22,500 nucleotides of DNA from Chrysomallon squamiferum (Eukaryota > Mollusca > Gastropoda > Neomphalida > Peltospiridae), in NCBI GenBank assembly GCA_012295275.1, contig CM022675.1, positions 5,386,579 through 5,409,078 on the forward strand. The letters are read 5' to 3'. Below are positions 11,062 to 18,299 of the stretch, in pieces. How positions within the stretch are numbered: position 1 is the stretch's first letter; every line of letters starts with the position of its first letter. The notes beneath the pieces were generated by a model, which made no database searches, was not told where the DNA came from, and saw nothing but the letters and a program-made list of their open reading frames with translations. A program made the position numbers and the translations under genes.

Positions 11062-12255
11062 TGTGTGTGTGTGTCTTTGTGTGTTATATTTATTATTATT
11101 ATTATTTATTAATTAATTATATAATCAATTAATTGCTTAGTTAACTGATTTATTTACTTATTTCTTTGTTTGTTTGTCTGTTTAGTTTGTCTTATTAAAA
11201 GAAAACAATCAGATGACTTATTTAAAATTAACTTAATTATAAGTATATAAATACATATAAAGAAAATTAAAATAAATTTAAAAATTATGTTACAAATTCT
11301 TTTGCTAGCATTTCTGAATATGTTTCATTCATGAAATATTAAATTAACAAAGTACACTTTAATCATGTGTCTTTGAACTTCAGAATAATATTTTTGTTTA
11401 TTTTATTTTATTTTTCAAATCATAACAGACTACAGACCAAGGCAATTCTCGCGAAATGTTGTGGGTAGACCAGTAAGTATTCTATAAACAGACAGTCTGC
11501 CATTGATTCAAATACCATTCATTAGTCATCTATCAGACAGTTTAATCAAGTCACTGATTCTAATCAGACAAAAGTAGTGAAACGACTCAAATTAAATTCA
11601 GTGTTCTCTTCGAATCAAGTTATTTCACGTATGCTTCAAAAGTCTTCGTATCAGAAAGATTTTTATAGCAAACAGTTTGCTCAGCTGTAAATCACTGAAA
11701 TTATCAGAGACAGCTACACATGTTAAATTGTTGTGTGTAATGTATTCAAGCCTTTTTCGTGCTTTATTAAATTTCACTGACTTTTACAAAATATTCCCAG
11801 TTGCATATTTATTTTGTTACTTATTTATTATTATTGTTTACTTTTGACAGGAATGAATAAATTCATTCATTTATTTACTTACTTATCTGTTTACATATTT
11901 CCTTAAAACATATATAAATATATATATATATGTATTCTGACCTGTAATTATGGATTAGTTTGTTTGTGTGTATGCACGTGTGTATATATGTGAGTGCGCG
12001 CGCATTTTGTGTTGTGTGTGTGTGCACTTGTATATTTGTGTGTGTACATACATGCATATTATGTGTATGTGTGGGTATGTGTATCCATGTGTGTATGTCT
12101 GTGTCTTTTTATATCTCCATGTATCTATATGTGTGTTCGTGTATATGTGTATACGTGTATATATATAAGTAAATGTGTGTCTGTTATGATCATATACTAA
12201 TTTTTATGTCTCTATTTTTCAGAGGCAGTCACAAGAACGTGAAGACAGATTTTGA
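711..12255 (+). CDS. EGF/SEA-domain type I transmembrane protein, 15 exons, 5' partial
   Basis: Gene-level model joining 711-839, 1202-1459, 2337-2603, 3153-3284, 3850-3975, 5006-5109, 5697-5925, 6521-6634, 6822-6925, 7320-7542, 8158-8271, 8972-9104 (or 8956-9104, which breaks the frame), 10157-10230, 11429-11472 and 12223-12255. With the 8972 acceptor the join is one open frame of 693 complete codons plus the stop. Order of domains: cbEGF; laminin-like EGF and cbEGF (twice); cbEGF; cbEGF; SEA; four-Cys module; SEA; four-Cys module; transmembrane helix; basic tail. Proteins of this layout are cell-surface adhesion or receptor-like molecules; ligand and partner cannot be read from sequence. 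The signal peptide and first exons are missing because the window opens in an intron. Many N-glycosylation sequons occur outside the membrane. I recognise the domain families but not an orthologue, so no symbol is given. Confidence 0.85.
1202..1459 (+). CDS. Exon 2: laminin/MEGF-like EGF plus cbEGF
   Basis: An exon of 258 nt (86 codons), phase 1 on both sides, acceptor TTTTCAG and donor GTAAAT. The first half begins [11 protein letters not shown] and continues with a laminin/MEGF-like cysteine pattern ending in [10 protein letters not shown]. The second half begins DIDEC and carries the hydroxylation consensus [10 protein letters not shown], then ends near SANVC. N-glycosylation sequons include N-C-T (twice), N-I-S, N-G-S and N-G-T. 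Two different EGF types are coded by one exon without an intron between them, the same arrangement as exon 3, which suggests exon duplication. Confidence 0.88.
2088..2336 (+). repeat. Short tandem array containing repeated splice acceptors
   Basis: A unit of about 36 bp (TTTGTGATAATTAATTTACT followed by GTGTTTGTGATTTCAG) is repeated with small changes. GATTTCAG acceptor copies end at 2110, 2146, 2195 and 2231, before the one used for exon 3 (2336). The copy after 2146 also includes GATGACAAACACTG, matching the first bases of exon 3. Confidence 0.8.
2337..2603 (+). CDS. Exon 3: laminin/MEGF-like EGF plus cbEGF
   Basis: An exon of 267 nt (89 codons), phase 1 on both sides, acceptor GATTTCAG and donor GTAAGG. 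It starts [11 protein letters not shown] and runs through a laminin/MEGF-like EGF ending [10 protein letters not shown], then a cbEGF beginning DINEC with the hydroxylation consensus [10 protein letters not shown] and ending DGTNCE. Its architecture mirrors exon 2. Its acceptor and first bases are echoed several times in the intron just before it (2088-2336), so recognition of the correct acceptor among near-identical ones is a real question for this exon. Confidence 0.88.
2629..2775. repeat. Degenerate (TG)n tract in intron
   Basis: TGTGTG and TTTGTGTG motifs run almost without break just after the donor of exon 3. Open frames over it consist of Cys and Val codons from the repeat and are not coding. 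Confidence 0.85.
2860..3145. repeat. (ATT)n trinucleotide tract
   Basis: A long degenerate ATT/ATG/GTT tract, near-perfect between about 3020 and 3094. It fills the intron before exon 4. Confidence 0.9.
3153..3284 (+). CDS. Exon 4: calcium-binding EGF domain
   Basis: An exon of 132 nt (44 codons), phase 1 at both ends, acceptor TTGTTGCAG and donor GTAATT. It encodes [12 protein letters not shown] at the start, six cysteines in EGF order, and the hydroxylation consensus [10 protein letters not shown]. It follows a long (ATT)n tract that fills most of the preceding intron; the tract runs into the polypyrimidine region of the acceptor. Confidence 0.88.
3404..3461. repeat. (TA)n microsatellite
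   Basis: Almost pure TA dinucleotide run with one interruption. Shorter related TA runs at about 3728-3756 and 3818-3832 flank the intact exon 5, in keeping with the local duplication. Confidence 0.9.
3474..3526 (+). pseudogene. Broken copy of the exon 5 EGF start
   Basis: After an ATTTCAG acceptor, this stretch matches the first half of exon 5 almost base for base (D-I-N, then [10 protein letters not shown]). The E codon GAA has become TAA, so the copy would stop after three residues. Similarity ends after about 53 bases; the rest of the domain is absent. Flanking intron sequence (about 3307-3380) is also repeated upstream of exon 5 (about 3665-3726), so a genomic segment was duplicated. 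Confidence 0.8.
3850..3975 (+). CDS. Exon 5: calcium-binding EGF domain
   Basis: An exon of 126 nt (42 codons), phase 1 at both ends, acceptor CATTTTAG and donor GTATTT (weaker than its neighbours). It encodes [16 protein letters not shown], then [10 protein letters not shown] with the hydroxylation consensus, and ends PKTCD. It is the intact member of a local duplication: a stop-containing copy of its first half lies at 3474-3526. It is the last EGF before the SEA region. Confidence 0.85.
4201..4533. repeat. Minisatellite, about 37-bp unit, about nine copies
   Basis: Degenerate copies of a unit that reads TTTAACTGTAACCAAGTCCT then CTGATACAGTCCTAA. Copies differ by substitutions and small gaps. 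It lies in the intron between the last EGF exon and the first SEA exon. Confidence 0.85.
5006..5109 (+). CDS. Exon 6: SEA domain 1, N-terminal half
   Basis: An exon of 104 nt, phase 1 at the start and phase 0 at the end, acceptor TTCATAG and donor GTAAGT. It encodes [15 protein letters not shown] followed by [14 protein letters not shown], the typical SEA beginning: a hydrophobic beta strand, then an amphipathic helix entered through a P-x-S-x-E-Y/F-Q pattern. The domain continues in exon 7. 28 of 35 residues are identical to exon 9. The preceding intron of about 1 kb holds a minisatellite (4201-4533). Confidence 0.83.
5697..5925 (+). CDS. Exon 7: SEA domain 1, C-terminal half with G-S site
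   Basis: An exon of 229 nt, phase 0 at the start and phase 1 at the end, acceptor AATTTTAG and donor GTAAGT. It begins [17 protein letters not shown], continues with [15 protein letters not shown], and ends near VNGTA. The G-F-x-x-V strand and the following G-S-T-I-I stretch sit where the family has G-S-V-V-V, the site of autoproteolysis between Gly and Ser in cleaving SEA domains. Whether cleavage happens with T-I-I after the Ser is unknown. Sequons N-Q-S and N-G-T are present. Confidence 0.83.
6286..6437. repeat. (ATT)n trinucleotide tract in unit A
   Basis: Mostly pure TTA repeats in the intron before exon 8. The matching intron of unit B has a more degenerate TTA tract at about 7888-8048. 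Confidence 0.9.
6521..6634 (+). CDS. Exon 8: four-cysteine module following SEA 1
   Basis: An exon of 114 nt, phase 1 at both ends, acceptor TTTCTCCAG and donor GTAAAG. It encodes a 38-residue piece with four cysteines spaced C-x8-C-x6-C-x10-C, including [16 protein letters not shown]. The spacing recalls a shortened EGF-like segment, such as often follows SEA domains in mucin-like proteins, but it has only four cysteines and I do not assign it to a family. 28 of 38 residues match exon 11, its copy in the second module. Confidence 0.82.
6822..6925 (+). CDS. Exon 9: SEA domain 2, N-terminal half
   Basis: An exon of 104 nt, phase 1 to 0, acceptor CTTTTTAG and donor GTAAGT. It encodes [15 protein letters not shown] and the same [14 protein letters not shown] helix start as exon 6, followed by KNS. 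Length, phases and splice-site sequence equal those of exon 6, and flanking intron sequence is also shared, so it is a direct duplicate. It lies 1816 bp downstream of exon 6. Confidence 0.83.
7320..7542 (+). CDS. Exon 10: SEA domain 2, C-terminal half with G-S site
   Basis: An exon of 223 nt, phase 0 to 1, acceptor TTATTTTAG and donor GTAAGT. It begins [17 protein letters not shown], then [15 protein letters not shown], and ends near VNGKP. It is two codons shorter than exon 7 (missing two residues around the PDVDST position). The G-S pair at the potential autoproteolysis site is kept, again followed by T-I. Sequons N-S-T and N-I-T are visible. A poly(T) run of more than 30 bases lies in the preceding intron at about 7188-7220. 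Confidence 0.83.
7888..8048. repeat. Degenerate (ATT)n tract in unit B
   Basis: TTA, TTC and GCA triplets. It corresponds in position to the tract at 6286-6437. Confidence 0.85.
8158..8271 (+). CDS. Exon 11: four-cysteine module following SEA 2
   Basis: An exon of 114 nt, phase 1 at both ends, acceptor TTCTCTCCAG and donor GTAAGG. It encodes [13 protein letters not shown], then [16 protein letters not shown], with the same C-x8-C-x6-C-x10-C spacing as exon 8. It ends in phase 1, which does not match the phase of the obvious acceptor of the next exon (8955), though it does match acceptors ending at 8971 and 8977. Confidence 0.82.
8555..8890. repeat. Compound (CT)n, (CA)n, (ATCT)n microsatellite
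   Basis: CT run 8555-8625, CA run 8666-8710, then TCTA/TCTG tetranucleotides to about 8880, all within the intron before the transmembrane exon. The pyrimidine-rich strand extends almost to the acceptor at 8955. Confidence 0.92.
8956..9104 (+). CDS. Exon 12: transmembrane helix and stop-transfer segment
   Basis: The strong acceptor TTTATTTCAG ends at 8955 and the donor is GTGAGT after CTAG at 9104. Read in the membrane frame, the exon gives [20 protein letters not shown] and on to VLVYI, a single hydrophobic span of about 24 residues, followed by [10 protein letters not shown], a basic stop-transfer cluster, then GGSSSVVDT. This frame joins perfectly to exon 13. It does not join to exon 11 if 8955 is the acceptor: that join reads a non-hydrophobic frame closed by TAG at 9102-9104. 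An acceptor CTAG ending at 8971 restores the frame and leaves the membrane span whole. The membrane assignment is firm; the exact exon start is not. Confidence 0.75.
9108..9745. repeat. Degenerate (GAAT)n satellite, about 640 bp
   Basis: Variants of AATGAATGAA, GGAAGAAAGAATG and GAACAAATGG recur throughout, starting just after the donor of exon 12. The long reverse-strand open frames here are Phe/Ser/His/Ile-rich translations of the repeat and are not coding. Confidence 0.88.
10157..10230 (+). CDS. Exon 13: cytoplasmic tail with YEEI motif
   Basis: An exon of 74 nt, acceptor GTTTAG, donor GTAAGT. It continues the membrane frame as [18 protein letters not shown] and SAGTVSS. Y-E-E-I (10194-10205) matches the preferred Src-family SH2 docking motif when the tyrosine is phosphorylated; surrounding acidic and polar residues fit an exposed tail. 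A second possible donor (GCAG|GTACAG) sits after 10215 in the same phase and would drop five residues. Confidence 0.75.
10300..11027 (+). mobile_element. Pogo/Tigger-type DNA transposon remnant, non-autonomous
   Basis: The ends form imperfect terminal inverted repeats: the left end begins CAATAGTACCTCGACTTACG, and the complement of the right end begins CAGTGACACCTTGACTTAG. A TA precedes the left end (10298-10299), as expected for TA target sites; the right side now runs into a GT microsatellite and reads TG. Inside is a fragment coding a CENP-B-like helix-turn-helix, but no DDE catalytic domain. At 728 bp it is an internally deleted copy. It sits in the intron between exons 13 and 14. Confidence 0.8.
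10546..10836 (+). pseudogene. Truncated Tigger/pogo transposase N-terminus (HTH)
   Basis: Starting at ATG 10546 the frame reads [15 protein letters not shown], then [15 protein letters not shown] and [19 protein letters not shown]. This matches the N-terminal DNA-binding helix-turn-helix layout of CENP-B/Tigger transposases (ELKLE-I-YE then a Y-x-x-S-T-I recognition helix). After about 65 residues it runs into non-coding element sequence and stops at 10834-10836. The second HTH and the DDE domain are gone, so no transposase activity is expected. Confidence 0.75.
11028..11078. repeat. (GT)n microsatellite abutting the transposon
   Basis: GT run starting directly at the right end of the Tigger remnant; it may have grown from or erased the target-site duplication. 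Confidence 0.9.
11429..11472 (+). CDS. Exon 14: cytoplasmic tail, short basic exon
   Basis: A 44-nt exon, phase 1 to 0, acceptor CATAACAG and donor GTAAGT. It encodes [14 protein letters not shown], a basic stretch typical of a short tail. The evidence is splice-site quality and frame continuity with exon 13 and exon 15; the exon is too short for homology. Confidence 0.65.
11900..12185. repeat. Degenerate (TG)n/(TATG)n tract in last intron
   Basis: TGTGTATATG-type motifs with a short GCGCGCGC core near 11996-12003. Overlapping open frames rich in Cys, Val and Tyr are repeat translations. Confidence 0.85.
12223..12255 (+). CDS. Exon 15: C-terminal residues and stop codon
   Basis: Acceptor TATTTTTCAG ends at 12222. 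The frame from exon 14 reads [10 protein letters not shown] and stops at TGA (12253-12255). An AG two bases further in (12224) would give a five-residue alternative end; both give a short C-terminus. The whole tail after the membrane is about 70 residues. Confidence 0.6.
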   Translation, partial: RQSQEREDRF

Positions 12256-12404
12256 GACATTTCTCACTTGGGTACAACTGCGTGATATATGTAATGAGGA
12301 CTACAACTACTAGTGTACTAATCAAACTCATTTAATCTGGATTAACACTGTGAATATTTCATTTTTAACATGCGCTGGTTTAAAAAAAACGTTCTTTTTG
12401 TATG

Positions 12405-12494
12405 AATGCATGAATGTATGCATGTATGTATGTATGCATGTATGTATCTATGTATGTATGTGTGTATATGTGTGTATGTATGTATGTATGTATG
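12405..12494. repeat. (TATG)n tetranucleotide tract
   Basis: ATGTATGTATGTATG with few interruptions, within the probable 3' UTR. Confidence 0.9.
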
Positions 12495-12663
12495 CAATTA
12501 GTTATACACATGGTTTAAATTTTAAATCTGAAATGTTATGTATCATATACTGAATCAGCGCTGTGTTTGTCTACTGTTGTGACAGAAGCGAAGTAGACTA
12601 TATGCCACTAGTGTCAGTGGTGTTAAACAGGAAGAATGATATTCTAGAACACATTTTTTTGAT

Positions 12664-12669
12664 AATAAA
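12664..12669 (+). promoter_or_regulatory. Candidate polyadenylation signal AATAAA
   Basis: This is the first canonical AATAAA after the stop codon, about 410 bases downstream. Alternatives are at 12883-12888 and 13031-13036. The AT-rich context makes chance occurrences likely, so the choice among the three is open. Confidence 0.4.
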
Positions 12670-13291
12670 ATTACTAAACATACAACTCAGTAGATGTTCA
12701 ATGTATATTTGTGTTATAAACTAGAGATAAGATGTTTGTAAAACGATGATTTGTGAGAAGATACCAGTTACTCTTACCTTGTCTTGTAGCAAGAAAGTGA
12801 CTTTTTTCTGCACCTTCACATAGACAACACTGCAGCTGGATGTAAATTAGTCAGAGAAATTACTTGCCAGAAACAAAACAAAAATAAAGAAAGAAAGAAA
12901 AGTTGTTCATGGTTGAGTGAAAAAGGAGTCTGTCCTAACGGAATTTAGGTCTGAATCAGGGCACATTTTTTTAGTAATGAAATACATACTCGTCATAAAA
13001 TTGTGAAATTTTGTGTTAAAATTAATGAAGAATAAAATGTCATCAGTTATTTCATAAACCTTTAGTATTAGCCGTAGAAGACAGTAACATGATACAAAAA
13101 TAAGATGGGATGTTAGTTATCACAGAATACAACTGTGTGTACGTGTGTACATAAAATTAGGTTTAAAGAAAGAGACTTTTATTCGGTGAACCTTTATTAT
13201 TGAACATATAATATTTTGAAAATACGTTGTGACTACATAAATGTAGTGTAATTATTACACTATATAATAGTTTGTGACACTGCAAATGCAA

Positions 13292-13806
13292 GTTGTTATT
13301 ACGTTGTAAAAATACATCAGGAAAAGGTCATAATAACGTTATTATTATGTTACAAAAATAGATTCTGAAAAGGGAAATATAATATTATTACGTATAAAAA
13401 GTACACTGTGAAAAGATAAATATAAGTTACAAAAATACACTGTGAAAAAGTAAATATAATGTTATTATTACGCTACAAAAATACACTGTGAAAAGTTAAA
13501 TATAATGTTAATACGCTACAAAAATACATTGCGAAAAGATAAATATGTTATTATTACGCTAGATAAATACTTTGTGAGAAGGTTAATATATTATTATTAT
13601 GTTACAAAAACATATTGTGAAAAGGTAAATATAATGTTATTATTATGTTATAAAAATACACCGCGAAAAGGTTAATCCAAGATTATAATTGCATTACGAA
13701 AATACATTGTGAAAAGGTAAATGTAATCTAATTACGTTACAAAAAGATACTGCGAAAAGATAATTATAATGTTATTATTGCGCTAGATAAATACATTGTG
13801 ACATCG
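13292..13806. repeat. Minisatellite, about 47-bp unit, about eleven copies
   Basis: Degenerate copies built from TTATTATTACGCTACAAAAA then TACACTGTGAAAAGGTAAAT. It lies 1.0 to 1.5 kb past the stop codon. The sequence before it (13190-13291) contains fainter, more diverged copies. Confidence 0.85.
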
Positions 13807-14436
13807 TAAAAAAATAAACTGATTAGGTTGTGAGGATATCTTGCTGTTGGGACAGCTTAACTTTATTGTTAGTATTACGTTGTGAAAACATGTTTTAAAA
13901 ACGAAACTAAATACCATCAAATAAATCACTACAACATTATATAGTTACTCAACGATAACAAAATACAACGTAACAATGACGTAATTTTAACGTAATTTGA
14001 TAGCTGATGTAGTATATTTATATTATACAGATAGATAGAGTGATTCACATGAGGAGATGAGAATAACACGCCCTTGCTGTAATGTGATATTATTACTACA
14101 CTGACTTTTTAACAAAACGTGTCACCGCAAAACCTGAAATCAGCGACGCATGGCGGTATGTTAATATTAATAACGCCAAGAGTATGGTTGATGTTATTTC
14201 GTAGACTATTACGTTGAATTTTTTTAGATAGGGAATAATAAACAGAACTTTTTGTATATTTTAAAACGTCAGCATTTTGATATATCGACTGTGTTCTTTG
14301 AAAGAGCTTTTAGACACAATAATTTTAGAAAACAAATCAATTAATGCATCAGTGCAAGTGATAATAGTTATAACATTAAAAAAATAATAATAATAATAAT
14401 AACAACAAACTACAGTATAATAATATTTATTTATTT
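13807..14436. other. Intergenic AT-rich sequence, no gene seen
   Basis: Mostly unique sequence with a short TAA run (about 14386-14402). No open frame with coding character, no recognisable RNA gene. Confidence 0.5.
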
Positions 14437-14461
14437 AAAAAAAAAAAAAAAAAAAAAAAAA
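14437..14461. repeat. Poly(A) tract, 25 bases
   Basis: Uninterrupted A run; could mark an old retroposed sequence end, but no body or target duplication was recognised. Confidence 0.85.
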
Positions 14462-15384
14462 TTCAATTGTTACATTGTAATGTAAGGGAGATGATAACGG
14501 CCGTTAGGTTTAATCCTCAAATCTCGATCCTATTTATATTTGTATTTATTGCTTATCATTGTCTTATTAAGTAGAAACAATTGTCAAGTCACCAAGTGAA
14601 CACGGGTATAATCAGTATTTTACAAAATTCAGTAGCCTGAAATGTTATCTTATTGCACATAAGAAGTCATGGTTGTCGTTATTGTTCCATATCATGTTGA
14701 CATGTTTGCTTTAAAATATTAAAATCTTTACAGTACTGGACACGCAAATGCGAGCATATATTTAGATACAGGCTCACAGGCACGTGATCACATACCTGTA
14801 ACTATATACAGGCATACATTAATACATACATACACGCTGATACGTATACGCTCAGGTACACACTCACCCACATATACACACTCGATCACATGTAAAGACT
14901 ATTTAACAAGTTCTGTTATCTGTTATAAACACTGGGACTTTGTTACATGATATTAGTAATGGTGTATTTCTCAGAAAAAAACAGGGTTTTTCCCCGAACA
15001 CTTGAAACGTGCCTAGCAACACACACCCCTAACACGCGCCACACGACTGTCTTCCTACTTCTGACTGAGCAAAATCAAATGATTTTAAATCCTTGTTCTC
15101 AAGTTCCTTCTCAAGAGCTTTGTAAATATCCACTCTACCTGCATATTGCGGTTTAAACTAGCATTAAATTTATTTATTTTATTGTTGCTGTTATTATTAT
15201 TATTATTGTTAGTATTATCTCTCTTTTTTTTTTCTTTTTTGTTGTTGTTGTTGTTGTTGTGATCAGATAAAATGTAAGAAGCAAACATACAGAATAATGA
15301 TTCAGGGACACAGCCTGGACAAATAAATTTTGCTTGTATAATTGATCTGTAACCATAACGCTAATAACGTTTCATTATTATGTA
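14462..15384. other. Intergenic sequence with diffuse ACAT/CACA repeats
   Basis: Unique AT-rich sequence to about 14740, a diffuse ACATAC tract (about 14760-14890), then unique sequence and a TTA, poly(T), GTT compound repeat (about 15170-15260). No coding exon is supported; the 69-codon frame at 14947-15156 has no splice or family support. Confidence 0.5.
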
Positions 15385-15920
15385 CAGTTATCTACAGCAA
15401 CTACCAGCACTACTATTACTACCACTACTACCCCTACTACTACTAGTACTACTGCTATTACAATTATTATTACTACTACTATATCTAGTAATTCTAGTTG
15501 CTACTTCTAATACTTCTACATCTGCCAGTATTACTACTTTCTCTGCTACTGCACCTACTACTATTACTACTTATAGCACTACTAGTACTAACAGCTGCAA
15601 GCAATAGTAGCAATGGTAGCAATGGTAGCAATGGTTGTTGTAGCTGCAGTACTAACAACAGTAGTATACTAGTAGTAATAGCAACAGTAGTTATAGTAGT
15701 AATAGTTGTTGTTGTAGAAGTTGTAGCAGTAGTAGTAGAATTGTAGTAGAAATAGTTGCAGTAGTAGTAACAGTAGTAGCAATAGTAGTAGTAGTTGTTG
15801 TAGAAGTAGTAACAGTAGTAGCAATAGTAGTAGTAGTTGTTGTAGAAGTAGTACTAGAATTACAACAGAGATAGTTGTACTTCTTGTAGTACTGCTAGTA
15901 GTAGTAGTAGTAGTAGAGTG
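15385..15920. repeat. Complementary trinucleotide palindrome (ACT)n to (AGT)n
   Basis: From about 15393 to 15590 the + strand is dominated by ACT/TAC triplets. From about 15600 to 15915 it is dominated by their reverse complement, AGT/TAG. The two halves can pair over long stretches as an imperfect inverted repeat with its centre near 15595. Confidence 0.85.
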
Positions 15921-16290
15921 GTTTTAGTTCATTTGTTCAAGTATTTATATCAAACTTGATGGACCGCGGATCTGACATTTCAATGCTCCTTTTAATCATT
16001 TTCACGTTCCAACCATTACTCCTGGACAGGATTATCTGGTCCTTAGATTGCCCTATTCTTTTTGCTGCTGTGCTCTGTGACAGGCAATTAAGTTAATAAC
16101 GAAACACTTTATATTAATTTATCATATGACGCGGAATTTTCCCTGCATTACTGACAAACACACCCTGGTTTTTGTTTACAGAAAAGATTATAAGCTTCTC
16201 TCTCTGACTTTCTGCAACCTGATATAATTTATTGTCAGTTTTAGGTGCGCTTCGTGGTAAAACATAAAATGCACTTTATGTATATGTTTG
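15921..16290. other. Intergenic unique sequence, no gene seen
   Basis: Comparatively balanced base composition (for example around 15960-16080), unlike its repeat neighbours, but no open frame or splice-bounded exon could be supported. It may be a fragment of an unrecognised interspersed repeat. Confidence 0.4.
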
Positions 16291-16299
16291 AGTCTCTAG

Positions 16300-16309
16300 A
16301 TGCGTGTGC

Positions 16310-16349
<40 letters not shown>

Positions 16350-16505
16350 GTGTATCTATGTATATATGTATGTATGTGTATGTATGTATGTATGTATGTA
16401 TTTCTGTACGTATGTATATGTATATGTATGAACGTATGTCTGCATATGTTTGTCTTTGTATGCGTTTCCATGTTTTGTATATATTTACGTATGTATGTAT
16501 GTATT
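16300..16505. repeat. (TG)n/(TATG)n compound microsatellite
   Basis: GTGTGTGT (about 16319-16340) passing into TATGTATG to about 16505. Overlapping open frames on both strands are translations of the repeat. Confidence 0.9.
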
Positions 16506-16895
16506 ATATAAAACATTTAGCAGTACCAGTACAAAGCAGTGCAATAAATTATACAGTTTACAAATAAGGGAGGGAGGGTAATAAAGAAGCCGAAAGTTCC
16601 CCATATACTTAAAACAAATAAAAAATACGTCTTATGATATCACAAAAGTGGTGACAATTTTCTCATTTGCTAAGTTAAAACCAGGAAGAACACGCTCGGT
16701 GTCAAATCGGGTGTTTTGGGGGGAATAATATGTTCGCGGCTTATTTTATAGCGAGCTATTGTTAGTCCTATTATCTACACGATTTTTGTCTCGTGAAACG
16801 AGTGGAAGATATCGGAGAAGTGCAGTTATTGGACCGAAAATTCGGGTGTTAATAACTGGCTGTCTGTAAGTATAAGATACCCAGGGATTCAACCA

Positions 16896-16896
<1 letters not shown>

Positions 16897-16938
<42 letters not shown>
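16897..16938. repeat. Poly(A) tract, 42 bases
   Basis: Uninterrupted A run following GGGATTCAACCAC. The sequence before it (about 16660-16896) is relatively GC-rich and CpG-containing, which could be the body of a retroposed element, but I see no matching target-site duplication or pol III boxes. Confidence 0.85.
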
Positions 16939-16946
<8 letters not shown>

Positions 16947-17058
16947 CTGCTGTTGCAAAGCACAGTATCAAATTTCCTGGGAGAAGTTCATTTGAATTCT
17001 GAAATCAGTTCGCGCAGGCCGCGTGTTTGAAAAGTAGAAAGAACATTTTTGTCTTCTG

Positions 17059-17296
17059 TATATAAGACTTTTATTTTTCTTCATTTCGAAGAAGAAAAAA
17101 AAAAAAAAAAAAAAAAAAAAAGAAAGAAACTTTTGTTTTTGAAAGACGTCATTTTGTTATATTTGGTAGTTCTAAATTTCTTTTCCTTTTTTTTTAAAAT
17201 AATATTTTATTTTATTTATTTGTTTGAATATCCCAAAACAGTTCTTGGCATAATTTGGAGTTTTACCATCGAAGAAGAAAATGATGAATTTTTCAG
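17059..17296 (+). other. Candidate first exon with TATA-like box, unproven
   Basis: TATATAAG at 17059-17066 follows a CpG-containing stretch (GTTCGCGCAGGCCGCGTG, about 17007-17024). About 230 bases on, the sequence ATGATGAATTTTTCAG is followed by GTAAGA, a near-perfect donor at 17297. A transcript starting near 17090 could have a first exon ending at 17296. The A run at 17095-17121 and the lack of any downstream exon keep this weak. Confidence 0.15.
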
Positions 17297-18090
17297 GTAA
17301 GAACGAACTTTATTTTACAGAATGCTTGACGTTTTTAGTTTTAGACTTTATTTCTTTTTTAAGAAAAAATGAAAAAACGAAGAAAGAAAAGGAAAAGTAA
17401 ATAAGTAAATATTATAATTGGTTTCTTGTTTTTAAATGTGTTATATATTTCCAGACTGCTTAGTGTAAAATGTTTTAACGGACTTCAGTGTTTTCTCAGT
17501 GGTATTCAGGTCTAGGTTTCATTAGATTTGTAAGACAAATGTTTCTCAAGTGATGTGTGTGTGTGTTTATATCTCTCCAGTGATAAAACAAATTCGTAAA
17601 TAACGATATCATTTGAAGATTTGATTCGTTGTAGGAAATTTTCAAACAAAATAAAAATCTGTACAGGACTTACATTTTTAAAGCGTTTCGAATAACTGAG
17701 ATTTCAGTTTATAAATAAAAGTCATTTACGTAACTCTAATTTCATCTTTTCTTTTATTTGATTAGGTTCAATTAATTTTCTGTCTTATTCATTTTCTTCT
17801 ATTTTTCTTGGTTTCACTTTCAATCATTTCATCTTTTTGTTTAAAATTATATTTTTGAATTCTTTCTTCTTGAAAATTATTTTGATATTATTATTATTAT
17901 TATAAAATTTTAATGCGCATTTTTCAAAGTATTTTAAAGAATATTCGACCACACCCACAAATGTGGTCACATGACCAGTCTTTCCAGTCTCGCCAGTAGA
18001 TATTTGAGATCACAGTGCAGGCTGCTTCGCATGAAAATGATTCTAAGTTTATATCTGACAGAACTTTTAAATACATTTTTTTTTAAATTG
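17297..18090. other. Intergenic AT-rich sequence, no gene seen
   Basis: Unique sequence with T-rich stretches (17740-17880). A short perfect stem GACCACA/TGTGGTC with an eight-base loop lies at 17947-17968. No coding exon supported. Confidence 0.5.

Positions 18091-18093
<3 letters not shown>

Positions 18094-18168
<75 letters not shown>
18094..18168. repeat. (CT)n microsatellite
   Basis: About 75 bases of uninterrupted CT; the open frame across it is a Leu-Ser repeat translation. Confidence 0.95.
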
Positions 18169-18169
<1 letters not shown>

Positions 18170-18299
18170 ATGTTAGTCGCGATTCTAAAATCGTTTTTGG
18201 TTTCCAAAAGACCTCGACATGTAAAAAAAAAATGTATTATTTATTTCATTATTTATTTATTACTGGCACGTTATACATATATATATATACAAACATAGT

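Larger units (their letters stand above)
12256..13190 (+). other. Probable 3' UTR and downstream sequence
   Basis: This follows the stop codon of the EGF/SEA gene. It contains a TATG tetranucleotide tract (about 12405-12494) and otherwise unique AT-rich sequence. Three AATAAA hexamers lie at 12664-12669, 12883-12888 and 13031-13036; the transcript probably ends after one of them. No open frame of note is present. Confidence 0.5.

Noticed and set aside
12225-12313. Longer alternative reading frame after the last acceptor that stays open to TAG near 12313
   Set aside because: It begins at a position that no AG acceptor reaches in the phase set by exon 14, so it would need a different upstream donor for which there is no evidence.
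16241-16567. Overlapping Cys/Val/Tyr and Thr/His open frames on both strands
   Set aside because: Translations of the TG/TATG microsatellite; no start context or family match.
16878-16896. GGGATTCAACC as a tRNA-like B box on the reverse strand, suggesting a tRNA-derived SINE
   Set aside because: No A box at the right spacing, no cloverleaf and no target-site duplication; the match is short enough to be chance.
17947-17968. Perfect 7-bp stem GACCACA/TGTGGTC with an 8-base loop
   Set aside because: Isolated hairpin without a T tract, gene end or repeat boundary nearby; expected by chance at this window size.
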